This document shows, piece after piece, positions 25,366 through 33,448 of a stretch of 64,000 nucleotides of DNA (within the stretch, counting starts at the first letter, position 1; every line of letters starts with the position of its first letter). Source of the DNA: Mangrovactinospora gilvigrisea (GTDB lineage: Bacteria > Actinomycetota > Actinomycetes > Streptomycetales > Streptomycetaceae); the NCBI RefSeq assembly GCF_001879105.1, contig NZ_MLCF01000025.1, forward strand, positions 1 to 64,000, in the 5' to 3' direction. The translations under genes and the position numbers were made by a program. Below the pieces are notes generated by a model, which made no database searches, was not told where the DNA came from, and saw only the letters and a program-made list of their open reading frames with translations.

Positions 25366-26175
25366 ATGAGCCGCACCCATGACCCCAGCGCCGGTGCGCA
25401 GCCCCAGGCGGACATCGCCCGGGTCGCCGCCGCCATCGGCGATCCCACCCGCGCCCGGATCCTGCTCGCCCTCGGCGACGGCCGCGCGCTGCCCGCCAGC
25501 GCGCTCGCCCGCGAGGCCGGCGTCGCCGCCTCCACCATGAGCGGCCACCTGGCCCGCCTCGTCGAGCTGGACCTGGTGCGCGTCGAGCCCAACGGCCGCC
25601 ACCGCTACTACCGGTTGAGCGGCGGAGAGGTGGTGGACGCCATGGAGTCGCTGGCCGTCATCGCCCCGCCGATGAAGATCCGCTCGCTGCGCGAGGGCAC
25701 CCGCTCGCACGCGCTGCGCCGCTCCCGGCTCTGCTACGACCACCTCGCCGGACGGCTGGGCACCGCGCTGATGGGGGCGCTGCTGGACGGCGACGTCCTG
25801 GAGGGCGGCGACGGGATGCACCACCCGGAGGAGGCCGTCCAGGACCGGCTCTCCGCCTACGGCCGCGACCTGGACTACCGGCTCACCGCGCACGGCCGCC
25901 GCGCCGTCACCGGCTTCGGCGTCGACCTGGAGTCGATGCCGGCCCGCGGGCGGCCCGCCGTCCGCTACTGCGTCGACTGGTCCGAGCAGCGCCACCACCT
26001 CTCCGGCGCGCTGGGTGCGGCGCTAGCCTCCCGGATGTTCCAGCTCGGCTGGCTGAAGGACGGCAGCTACGCGCGCGTCGTGCACCTCACCGAGGTGGGC
26101 CGGCGCGGCCTGGTGGAGACGTTCGGGCTGGACCCGGAGTGGGAGCAGGAGGCGCACCCCGCGCCCGCCGCGTGA
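25366..26175 (+). CDS. ArsR-type helix-turn-helix regulator
   Basis: A 269-residue protein with an ArsR winged HTH at residues 18-85 (AAIGDPTRARILLALGDGR, then AGVAASTMSGHLARLVELDLVRVEPNGRHRYYRL). The long C-terminal part has no obvious metal-binding cysteine pair but keeps a YCVDWSEQRHHLSGALGAAL segment seen in larger ArsR-like regulators. It is divergent from a DHA2 exporter over a 66-bp gap, the classical arrangement of a local repressor with its efflux pump. The inducer is unknown. Confidence 0.88.
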   Translation: MSRTHDPSAGAQPQADIARVAAAIGDPTRARILLALGDGRALPASALAREAGVAASTMSGHLARLVELDLVRVEPNGRHRYYRLSGGEVVDAMESLAVIAPPMKIRSLREGTRSHALRRSRLCYDHLAGRLGTALMGALLDGDVLEGGDGMHHPEEAVQDRLSAYGRDLDYRLTAHGRRAVTGFGVDLESMPARGRPAVRYCVDWSEQRHHLSGALGAALASRMFQLGWLKDGSYARVVHLTEVGRRGLVETFGLDPEWEQEAHPAPAA

Positions 26176-26223
26176 GCGGCGCCCGCCGAGCCGTGCCCGG
26201 TGATCGCGAGCCGTGCCCGGTGG

Positions 26224-27618
26224 TCAGTGCCCGGTGAGCGCGGCCCGCAGCTTCGCCGGCACCTGCTCGGCGATGCGCTCCGCCGCGCCGCGGGACGGGG
26301 CGCGCAGCACGCGCGTCGCCTCCGCCTGGAGGGTCTGGCTGAAGTCGGAGTAGTAGGGCGTGCGGGGCCGCAGCACCGCCCGGTCCAGCTGGTCCTTTAT
26401 GGTCGTCGCGATCGGCACCAGGCCGGCGTCCGGCGGCGCGGAGTAGACGGCCGCGGGGCAGGGCCGCCGCTGGTTGTCGTCGTAGGAGGAGGCGAGCACC
26501 GGCGGATTGCCGCCCTGCAGCAGGCAGTCCTGGCTGGTGGGTGAGGTGAGGAAGGCGATCAGCTGCTGCGCCCAGTAGGCGTGCGGCGAGTTCTTGGCCA
26601 CCGCCAGGTCCCAGCCGCCGAGGACGGTGGCGCCGGGCAGCGCGGTGACGCCGTAGGCGGTGCCCGCACGGAACTCGGCGGCGGAGCCCTTCTGGTTCTT
26701 CCGCGAGTCCATCGCCTCGTAGGCGTAGGGCCAGTTGCGCATGAACAGCGCCTGGCCGGCGGTGAACGCGGCCTGGCTGGAGGCCTCGTCCATGCTCAGC
26801 GAGCTCTTGTTGTCCCAGGTGTAGTTGACGTCCGTCCACAGGTCCACGAGCCCCTTGACGACCGCCTTGCTGGTGTCCCCGCTGATGCTGGCCTGCCCGT
26901 CCTTCCCGGTGAGCACCGGGCCGGGGGCGGCGTTCAGATCACCGGCGACCGACTCCAGCGCGTTGACCGTCAGGCCCTCGTACTGCTTGAGCTGGGTGGC
27001 GTAGCGGTCCTTGAACTTCGCCTGGTTGCCGCTCAGCAGATGGTTGATCTGCTGCCACGTCCAGCCCCCGGACGGCGCCGGCCCCAGCTGGTCCTTGCGG
27101 TAGTAGAGCAGGCCGACGTCGGTGCGGAAGGGGACGGCCCAGGTGCGGTGCTTCTCGTCCTGCCCGGACTGCCGCACCACCGGGATCATGCCGTCCAGCA
27201 TCCGGTTGGGCAGCTGGTGGACCAGCCCCGCCTTGACGAACTCCGGGATCCAGGTGACGTCGAGGGAGACGACGTCCAGGGCGCTGCTGCCCAACTGCCC
27301 CTCGGCGGCCAGCTCGGCGTGCTCGGGGTCGGAGTCGGACGTCAGCTCGACGACCTCGGCGCGCGGCCGCTCGGGGTGCTGCTTGCGCGAGTCGTTCCAC
27401 GCCTGGACGAGCCGGTAGTCGATGCGGGAGGTGGTGAAGTCCTCGCCCATCGCGATCTTCAGGGTGTAGCCGGCGGCGCCGGCGGCCGGGCGGGGCGGTC
27501 CGGGGGTGTCCGACGGGGCGTCGGACGGCGCGAAGGAGGACGTCCCCGCCGAGCAGCCGCCGATCAGCAGCAGGGTCGCGGCGGCCAGCGCGGCGGCGCG
27601 GATGCGGGCGGGGCTCAC
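26224..27618 (-). CDS. Solute-binding lipoprotein coupled to the caspase gene
   Basis: A 464-residue extracellular solute-binding protein of the ABC sugar-binding type. The signal peptide ends in lipobox LLIGGC with the lipid cysteine at residue 22; the mature protein starts VTLKIAMGEDF-like after a short Ser/Pro linker and keeps the family pattern (YDVVSLDVTWIPEFVKAGLV-like region, then YRKDQLGPAPSGGWTWQQI). There are no permease or ATPase genes nearby. Its ATG overlaps the stop of the caspase-VWA gene by 4 nt, so it is made with that protein and probably works as an external sensor or decoy rather than as a transporter part. Confidence 0.8.
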   Translation of the reverse strand: MSPARIRAAALAAATLLLIGGCSAGTSSFAPSDAPSDTPGPPRPAAGAAGYTLKIAMGEDFTTSRIDYRLVQAWNDSRKQHPERPRAEVVELTSDSDPEHAELAAEGQLGSSALDVVSLDVTWIPEFVKAGLVHQLPNRMLDGMIPVVRQSGQDEKHRTWAVPFRTDVGLLYYRKDQLGPAPSGGWTWQQINHLLSGNQAKFKDRYATQLKQYEGLTVNALESVAGDLNAAPGPVLTGKDGQASISGDTSKAVVKGLVDLWTDVNYTWDNKSSLSMDEASSQAAFTAGQALFMRNWPYAYEAMDSRKNQKGSAAEFRAGTAYGVTALPGATVLGGWDLAVAKNSPHAYWAQQLIAFLTSPTSQDCLLQGGNPPVLASSYDDNQRRPCPAAVYSAPPDAGLVPIATTIKDQLDRAVLRPRTPYYSDFSQTLQAEATRVLRAPSRGAAERIAEQVPAKLRAALTGH

Positions 27619-30338
27619 TGCACGTCACCTCCCTCCCAGGTCTTGGCGAAGACGTTGCCGAGCTCGGTGCCGAGCACCGCCGCCGACGACGGCCGCGGTG
27701 TGCAGGCCTTCGGGTTGATCACCGCGAGGTTCTCCTGCTTGCCGCACGCGCCCTCCGAGCCGCGGCGCATCGAGAAGACCGTCACCGGCACATCGGGCTT
27801 CAGCTGCGGGGCCATGTCCGCCAGGTCGCTGGAGGTGCTGGCGTTGTCGCCGTCGGAGATGACCACGATCGACCGGTAGGGCTGCTCCTGCTGCCGGGCG
27901 AACCCGAGGCCGCGGGTGACCAGATGGAAGATCCGCGCGTCGCGGCCGCCGCTGCGCAGCGCCTTCAACCGGTCCTGCACGGCCTGCCGTCCGGAGTCGC
28001 TGCCGACCGGCAGCGGCGGGGAGCCGGTGTTGGCGCCGTTGACGGGCCACAGCTCGAACCGGTCGTCCGGGCCGGCCCGGTTGACGGCGGTGCGGATCGC
28101 GGCCTGCGCGTCCTGCATCTTGCCCTCGTCCCACATGGAGTCGGAGTTGTCGAGGATGACCAGCACGAACCCGGGCGCGTGCGCGCTGCGGTACTGCGCC
28201 GAGGTGGTGGCGGCGGTGTCGGCGGGGGGCGCGGCCGCGGGGTCGGGGGCCCGGATGCCGAACCCGGCGAGGACCGCCCGCCCGCCGTCCGCGCCGGTGG
28301 CGGTCAGCCAGTCGCGGAAGTGCCCGACGGCGTCGGCGCGCGCCGAGCTGTCGGTGCCCTCCTCGGGCACCTGGACGAAGGGCAGGTCGAGCGCGGGGCC
28401 GCCGGAGGGGGCGACGTAGTTCGCGCCGGGGGAGACCGTCTGGTAGCCGTCCCGGCAGGTGCTGCCGTGCGCGTCGACGGCCTCCTGGAGCGCGAGGAGC
28501 GAGGCGAGCGCCGGGTAGCGGGTGGCGCCGGGCCGGCAGAGCACCGCGAGCGCGCCGTCCGCCTGGCGGTCGCTCAGGGCGTAGCCGCGCTCCAGGTCGC
28601 GGCGGCCGGCGACGTCGGTCGGGGCGAGGGCGTTGTCGTACTCGTTGCGGGCCTGCAGCAGGCCGGTGCCGGATGTGGTGGGCAGCGGCCGCAGGACGGT
28701 GCCCGTCTTCGGCGACAGCTGCCTGAAGACCTGCCGCCAGGTCGGGTTCGGGCCGAGGTTGAGGTTGTGGTCCACGTCCCCGGGGAGCGTCATGATCAGC
28801 GGGGAGGAGCCGATCGAGGTGCGCTGCGCCTTCCGGAGCAGGCGGAGCGCGTCGCCGCTCCCGGCGGTGGCCCGCAGCGAGGTGACGACCTGCTGGTACT
28901 CGGCGGAGGAATCGGGGATCCAGACGTCCGGGCGGGGGCCGACGTCCCGCAGCGGCTCGAACGCCTCGTCGGGCGCGGCGGAGGCGCCCGGGGAGGGGCC
29001 CTGCTCCCAGGCCGTCAGATTGCCGAAGGAGTGCACCGCCTGGTCGGTCGAGGCCGGGTAGAGCACCAGCGTGGAGCGCCGGCAGCCGTCGGCCGCCCGG
29101 TTGGCGCCGCTGCTCGCGTAGGCGTCGGCGGCGGACTGCAGGGCGCTGATGTTGTCGACGGACGTCATGATGCGCAGCGCCACCGGGACGGGGCAGGCGC
29201 CCGCGAACGGGCCGGTTCCGGCAGCGAGATCGGGACCCAGCCAGGACGCGGCGGCGACGGCCAGCACGACAAGCGCGGTGGCCGCGCGCCGCGGCCAGGT
29301 GCCGGCGGCGAACTCCCAGGCGCGCCGCCACCGGTGATCCGGCTCGGGCCCCTGTTCCGGCTCCTGTTCCGGCTTGGGCTCAGGCTCCGGCCCCGGCTCA
29401 GGATCCGGCTCCAGTTCCGGCTTGGACTCCTGTTCCGGCTTGGGCTCCGGTTCCGGTTCCTGTTCCGGCACTGAGGGCGGATCGGGCGGCGCCGAGGGCG
29501 GTACGGGGTTCGCCTCGGTGCGGCCGGGGCTCGCGTCCGAGGAGTTGCGCTCCCCGCTCGCCGCGGGCCCCGCCTCCGGCGGCCCCGGCCGTACCGCGCC
29601 GCGCCGCAGCGCGATGTCCCCGCCGCCGTTGCTGAAGGTCGAGAAGGGCACCCAGTCGTCGCCCACCTCGGTCTTCCACAGGTCCGCCTTCATCCGGGCG
29701 TCGATGTAGGCGGCGGCCTCGGCCGCGGTGACCCGGTAGCCGTCCGTGGCGCCCGCGCTGAGGACGTCGAGCAGATGGCTGGTGAACCAGGTGGGCGAGT
29801 CATCGCGGCCCTCGACGGCCGGCCGCTGGATGCGGACCCGTCGGCCGACGGGGCACGCCGTCAGGATCGCGAAGGGCTTCGGCCAGGGGAGGGGGCCGGC
29901 GATCAGGGAGGCGTTTCCGCCGTAGCAGCAGTCCAGGATGAGGGTGAGCTCGGAGAGCCGGCCCGCGCCCATCGCCGCGTTGAGGTTGCCCAGCAGCTTT
30001 CGGACGCTGATGGAGGCGTGCTCGGGGTGGGTGTACTCGGCGCCGCGCAGCACCAGGAACAGATCGTCCGGGTCATGGTGGTGCAGGCTCTCCCGGTAGT
30101 AGCCGTGGCCGCAGAAGTAGACCAGCAGCGAGTCGACGTCGGGGTCGGCGACCGCGTCCTCCAGCGTCCGCCAGAAGTCGTCGCTGAACTCCGGGTCGAG
30201 GTGGATGGGCGTGCGGGCGCCCGGCTCCCGGTCGCCCAGCAGGCCGCGGAGCCCGGTGGCGCTGGTGTACGCCGGCCGGATGTCGTGGAAGTTCTCGTCG
30301 CGGTAGGCCGGGACGCCGATGAGGATCGCTTGGCGCAT
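27615..30338 (-). CDS. Membrane-anchored caspase-SBP-VWA fusion protein
   Basis: A 907-residue fusion. Residues 1-245 are a peptidase C14 (caspase/metacaspase) domain with catalytic His78 (YFCGHGYY) and Cys138 (LILDCCYGG). Residues 285-335 are a Glu/Pro/Lys-rich repeat. Residues 350-370 form one membrane helix after basic residues, so the caspase should be cytoplasmic and the rest outside. Residues 380-700 resemble the solute-binding domain of SBP-plus-VWA proteins, and 720-895 are a VWA domain with an intact MIDAS (DNSDS, 730-734). It is 86 bp downstream of two EACC1-like genes and overlaps the lipoprotein gene by 4 nt. I infer a membrane receptor that triggers proteolysis; no substrate is known. 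Confidence 0.82.
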   Translation of the reverse strand: MRQAILIGVPAYRDENFHDIRPAYTSATGLRGLLGDREPGARTPIHLDPEFSDDFWRTLEDAVADPDVDSLLVYFCGHGYYRESLHHHDPDDLFLVLRGAEYTHPEHASISVRKLLGNLNAAMGAGRLSELTLILDCCYGGNASLIAGPLPWPKPFAILTACPVGRRVRIQRPAVEGRDDSPTWFTSHLLDVLSAGATDGYRVTAAEAAAYIDARMKADLWKTEVGDDWVPFSTFSNGGGDIALRRGAVRPGPPEAGPAASGERNSSDASPGRTEANPVPPSAPPDPPSVPEQEPEPEPKPEQESKPELEPDPEPGPEPEPKPEQEPEQGPEPDHRWRRAWEFAAGTWPRRAATALVVLAVAAASWLGPDLAAGTGPFAGACPVPVALRIMTSVDNISALQSAADAYASSGANRAADGCRRSTLVLYPASTDQAVHSFGNLTAWEQGPSPGASAAPDEAFEPLRDVGPRPDVWIPDSSAEYQQVVTSLRATAGSGDALRLLRKAQRTSIGSSPLIMTLPGDVDHNLNLGPNPTWRQVFRQLSPKTGTVLRPLPTTSGTGLLQARNEYDNALAPTDVAGRRDLERGYALSDRQADGALAVLCRPGATRYPALASLLALQEAVDAHGSTCRDGYQTVSPGANYVAPSGGPALDLPFVQVPEEGTDSSARADAVGHFRDWLTATGADGGRAVLAGFGIRAPDPAAAPPADTAATTSAQYRSAHAPGFVLVILDNSDSMWDEGKMQDAQAAIRTAVNRAGPDDRFELWPVNGANTGSPPLPVGSDSGRQAVQDRLKALRSGGRDARIFHLVTRGLGFARQQEQPYRSIVVISDGDNASTSSDLADMAPQLKPDVPVTVFSMRRGSEGACGKQENLAVINPKACTPRPSSAAVLGTELGNVFAKTWEGGDVQ

Positions 30339-30424
30339 GCCGTCACACCCGCCCGGGGCGGGCGGACGGGACGGGCGGGTGCGGTCGGTGCTTCCTCACG
30401 TCTCTCCCCTGGAGACCGGACCGG

Positions 30425-30805
30425 TCAGCGTGCGGGCTGGAGCATGGCGGCGACGGCGGCGATCACCTCGTCCACCCGGGCCACGTTCTCGTTGTCGGAG
30501 GCGAGGGAGAACTCCTCGCCGCCGACCTTGAGGGTGATCGAGGAGCCGGGGCGGACGGCGCGCCGCCGGCTGCGGGTGACCCAGGCGAAGACGGACCGCA
30601 CCAACTGCCCGTAGTTCTCCCGCGTCAGACGGAGGATCAGCTCCCCCTGGCCGCCGGGCGGCTCGGGCGCGGACGTCTCGGCGGCCTCCTGGAGGTCGCC
30701 GCCCTCGTTGATCAGCCACCGGCGGAGCAGGTTGCGCTCCTCGGCGGTGGCCGCGCCGAAGTCGGACAGGATCAGCCGGGCCTCGGCGGCAGCAGGCGTG
30801 CTCAT
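30425..30805 (-). CDS. EACC1-like effector-associated protein B
   Basis: A 126-residue protein that I assign to EACC1 (effector-associated constant component 1), from the ERNLLRRWLINEGGDLQE helix, the hydrophobic QLVRSVFAWVTRSRRR segment and the short beta-rich SITLKVGGEEFSL end. EACC1 proteins are small partners of caspase, trypsin and other effectors in actinobacterial conflict systems, where they are thought to bridge sensor and effector. It lies between the second EACC1-like gene and the caspase gene on the same strand. The assignment is by pattern, not search. Confidence 0.68.
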   Translation of the reverse strand: MSTPAAAEARLILSDFGAATAEERNLLRRWLINEGGDLQEAAETSAPEPPGGQGELILRLTRENYGQLVRSVFAWVTRSRRRAVRPGSSITLKVGGEEFSLASDNENVARVDEVIAAVAAMLQPAR

Positions 30806-30828
30806 GGCACCCTCGTCTTCCCCTGCGG

Positions 30829-31299
30829 CTAGCGCGCCGCGCCGGTGTCCTGGTGGTCCGTCAGCCGGCGGATCAGCTCGTCCAGCTCCTTGGTGGGGAC
30901 GCTGGCCGGGACCTCGATGCGCACCATCTCCGGCGGGACGATGATGGTGAGCCGCGCCTCGTCGGGCTCCGCGCAGTAGTCGGGCCACTCCTCGGAGCGG
31001 CGCGGCCCGTCGGCCTGCGGGGGCACCGTCACCTGCACGTCGCACGGCTGCTTGCGGCGGTCGAGCCAGGCGAGGGCCGAGCGGACGAGCAGTCCTATGC
31101 CCACGTCCTCGACGAGCTTGAGCAGCACGACGGCCTCGACGCTCAGGTGGTCGCGGTCGGAACCGGGGGCGGCCCGCTGCTCGGCGTGCTCGACGAGCCC
31201 CGGCTCCTGCTGCAGCCACCTGCGCAGCTTCGCCAGCTGCTCGCCGTTCTCCGCCTCGTTGGGATATCCCTCGATGGTGATGCGGACCTCAGTGTCCAC
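30829..31299 (-). CDS. EACC1-like effector-associated protein A
   Basis: A 156-residue protein starting at GTG 31299 behind a GGGGGG stretch. It shows the same layout as its neighbour: an N-terminal strand (VRITIEGYP), the LAKLRRWLQQEPGLVEHAEQ helix typical of EACC1, a hydrophobic region (VVLLKLVEDVGIGLLVRSALAWLDRRKQ) and beta strands (DVQVTVPPQ, VRIEVPASV) to the end. It is first in the four-gene unit leading to the caspase fusion and lipoprotein. The two EACC1 copies are divergent in sequence and may select different partners. No enzymatic motif is seen. Confidence 0.72.
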   Translation of the reverse strand: MDTEVRITIEGYPNEAENGEQLAKLRRWLQQEPGLVEHAEQRAAPGSDRDHLSVEAVVLLKLVEDVGIGLLVRSALAWLDRRKQPCDVQVTVPPQADGPRRSEEWPDYCAEPDEARLTIIVPPEMVRIEVPASVPTKELDELIRRLTDHQDTGAAR

Positions 31300-31377
31300 C
31301 TCAGCCCCCCTGGATAGGCTCCTGACGGTAGTTCACATGATTCCACGTTTCCCTGAGAGAGGTGTGAGGGACGGCAC

Positions 31378-31950
31378 ATGGTTGCAACGGATGGCTGTGC
31401 ATCCCGGTTTCCGGAGCTGTTCGCCCCCGGGCGGTGGGAGTGGTGCCGGGCGGATGTGCAGTTCTCCCTCCGGCCGCCGGACGACGAACTGGTCACCAAC
31501 ATCCATGTGATCGGGTTCGCGGACGGCGGGATCGTGGTGTGCCGGGACGCGCGGCGGGAGGGGCACTGGTTCCTGCCCGGGGGGACGCGGGAGCAGGGCG
31601 AGAGCGTCGAGGAGTGCGTCCGCCGGGAGCTGGCGGAGGAGGCCGGCGCCTCGCTGGTGGGGCCGCTGCACTGGCTCGGCGCGCACTTCGCGGAGACCGA
31701 TCGGCCCCGGCCCGGCTACGAGTGGCAGCCGCATCCGTACCGCGCCTGGCTGTGGTGCACCGCCGAGCTGCGGCTGGACGGCGAGCCGAGCAACCCCGAG
31801 GACGGTGAGCAGGTCGCCGAGGTGCGGGCGGCGCCGCCGGAGGAGGCGGTGCGGCTGATCGCGGCCTCCGAGGGCGAAGAGTTCGGACAATTGGTGCAAT
31901 TGGCGCTTGAGTCCCATGAATCAGACGCTTCTCGTCGCAACCTGTCGTGA
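31378..31950 (+). CDS. Nudix hydrolase
   Basis: A 190-residue Nudix protein with an intact box: GGTREQGESVEECVRRELAEEAGA, i.e. G-x5-E-x7-RE-x-x-EE-x-G, at about residues 68-91 (quoted region slightly exceeds the core 23-residue motif). Such enzymes hydrolyse nucleoside-diphosphate derivatives such as oxidised nucleotides, NADH or sugar nucleotides. The substrate is unknown. The gene is divergent from the EACC1/caspase operon with a 78-bp gap that must hold both promoters. ATG 31378 lacks a strong ribosome binding site. Confidence 0.87.
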   Translation: MVATDGCASRFPELFAPGRWEWCRADVQFSLRPPDDELVTNIHVIGFADGGIVVCRDARREGHWFLPGGTREQGESVEECVRRELAEEAGASLVGPLHWLGAHFAETDRPRPGYEWQPHPYRAWLWCTAELRLDGEPSNPEDGEQVAEVRAAPPEEAVRLIAASEGEEFGQLVQLALESHESDASRRNLS

Positions 31951-32019
31951 ACACAACCCTCTTGAGTGAGGGATGTCATTCCCGTGCATGATCCACCGTT
32001 CGTCGGTTAGACGACGGGG

Positions 32020-33402
32020 ATGACTGGCACAGAGACAACGGCGGACGATGCCGCGCGGCCCTCCGCGACCGAGGTCGACCTGCCCACCGTGCGGCGGGCC
32101 ATCGCGGGCGCGGCCATGGGCAACTGCATCGAGTGGTTCGACTTCGGCGTGTTCGCCTACCTCGCGACCACCCTGGGCAAGGTCTTCTTCCAGGGCGGTG
32201 CCAACGGCACCCTCGAGACGTTCGCCACGCTCGCCGTGGCCTTCCTGATGCGTCCGCTCGGCGGGGTCTTCTTCGGACCGCTGGGCGACAAGATCGGGCG
32301 CCAGAAGGTGCTCGCCACCACGGTCATCCTGATGTCCGGCGCCACCCTGCTGATCGGCGTGCTCCCCTCCTACGCCGCGATCGGCATCTGGTCGCCGATC
32401 CTGCTGCTGGTCGTCCGGCTGGTACAGGGCTTCGCCACCGGCGGCGAGTACGGCGGCGCCGCCACCTTCATCGCCGAGTACGCCCCCGACAAGCGCCGCG
32501 GATTCTTCTGCAGCTTCCTGGAGTTCGGCACCCTCGGCGGCTATGTGCTGGGCGCGGGCATCGCCACCGGCCTCCAGCTGGGCCTCTCCGACCAGGCCCT
32601 GATGACCTGGGGCTGGCGCATCCCGTTCCTGATCGCCGCGCCGCTCGGCATCGTCGGCCTGTGGCTGCGGATGAAGCTGGAGGACACCCCCGCCTTCCGC
32701 GACCTCACCAAGCGCTCCCAGCCGGAGCACACCGCCCTGAAGGCGACGCTCACCAGCGCCTGGCGCCCCATCCTGTTCTGCATCGCCCTGGTGCTGGTCT
32801 ACAACGTGGTCGACTACACGGTCCTCACCTACATGCCGACCTATCTCTCGCAGGTGCTGCGCTACTCCACCACCACCTCGCTGCTGATCTCCATCGGCAT
32901 GATGCTGCTGATGATGGCCGGCATCAGCCAGGTCGGCCGGCTCTCCGACCGGATCGGGCGGAAGCCGCTGCTGGTGGGCTCCTGCGTGGGCATCTTCGTG
33001 CTCTCCGCGCCCGCGTTCCTGATGATGGGCACCGGCAACATCGTGCTCACCTGGGTGGGTCTGCTGCTGCTCAGCGCGCTGCTGCTGGGGATGCTCGGCA
33101 CCATGTCGGCGACGCTGCCGAACCTCTTCCCCACCCAGTACCGGTACGGCGCCTTCGCGGTCGGCTACAACGTCTCCACCGCGGTCTTCGGCGGGACGGC
33201 CTCGTTCGTGATCTCCGCGCTGATCGACTCGACCGGCAACCACCTGATGCCGGCCTTCTACATGATGGCCGCCGCGGCGATCTCCGTCGTCCCGATCATG
33301 AAGATCAAGGAGACCGCCGGGAAGCCGATGATGGGCTCCAAGCCCGTCGTCACCCGTACCCGGCGCCCCGCCCGCGCGACCACCGCGTCGTCGGTCGGCT
33401 GA
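32020..33402 (+). CDS. MHS-family MFS transporter (ProP-like)
   Basis: A 460-residue metabolite:H+ symporter. The first helix reads GNCIEWFDFGVFAYLATTLG, the segment typical of the MHS family, followed by FFGPLGDKIGRQKVL and later GRLSDRIGRKPLLV. Family members take up osmoprotectants (proline, betaine) or carboxylates (citrate, shikimate, alpha-ketoglutarate). The substrate cannot be decided. The gene stands alone and ends head-on with the GAF-domain gene across a short region with two GC hairpins. Confidence 0.87.
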   Translation: MTGTETTADDAARPSATEVDLPTVRRAIAGAAMGNCIEWFDFGVFAYLATTLGKVFFQGGANGTLETFATLAVAFLMRPLGGVFFGPLGDKIGRQKVLATTVILMSGATLLIGVLPSYAAIGIWSPILLLVVRLVQGFATGGEYGGAATFIAEYAPDKRRGFFCSFLEFGTLGGYVLGAGIATGLQLGLSDQALMTWGWRIPFLIAAPLGIVGLWLRMKLEDTPAFRDLTKRSQPEHTALKATLTSAWRPILFCIALVLVYNVVDYTVLTYMPTYLSQVLRYSTTTSLLISIGMMLLMMAGISQVGRLSDRIGRKPLLVGSCVGIFVLSAPAFLMMGTGNIVLTWVGLLLLSALLLGMLGTMSATLPNLFPTQYRYGAFAVGYNVSTAVFGGTASFVISALIDSTGNHLMPAFYMMAAAAISVVPIMKIKETAGKPMMGSKPVVTRTRRPARATTASSVG

Positions 33403-33446
33403 GGCGCCGGTGGGCCGAGGCGCCGGACGGGGCCCGGGAAGGGCCC
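33403..33446. terminator. Possible bidirectional terminator
   Basis: Two stem-forming pairs lie between convergent genes: GGCGCC at 33403-33408 with 33419-33424, and GGGCCC at 33430-33435 with 33441-33446. There is no T-run, but GC hairpins without T-runs are usual in streptomycete terminators. Support is positional only. Confidence 0.4.
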
Positions 33447-33448
33447 GC

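Noticed and set aside
26189-26222. Short direct repeat GAGCCGTGCCCGGTG twice between convergent genes
   Set aside because: Only two 15-bp copies in a 48-bp gap, without palindromes or further copies; too little to call an element.
29149-30346. Frames antisense to the caspase fusion
   Set aside because: They have no ribosome binding sites, and their composition mirrors the Glu/Pro linker and high-GC third positions of the real gene.
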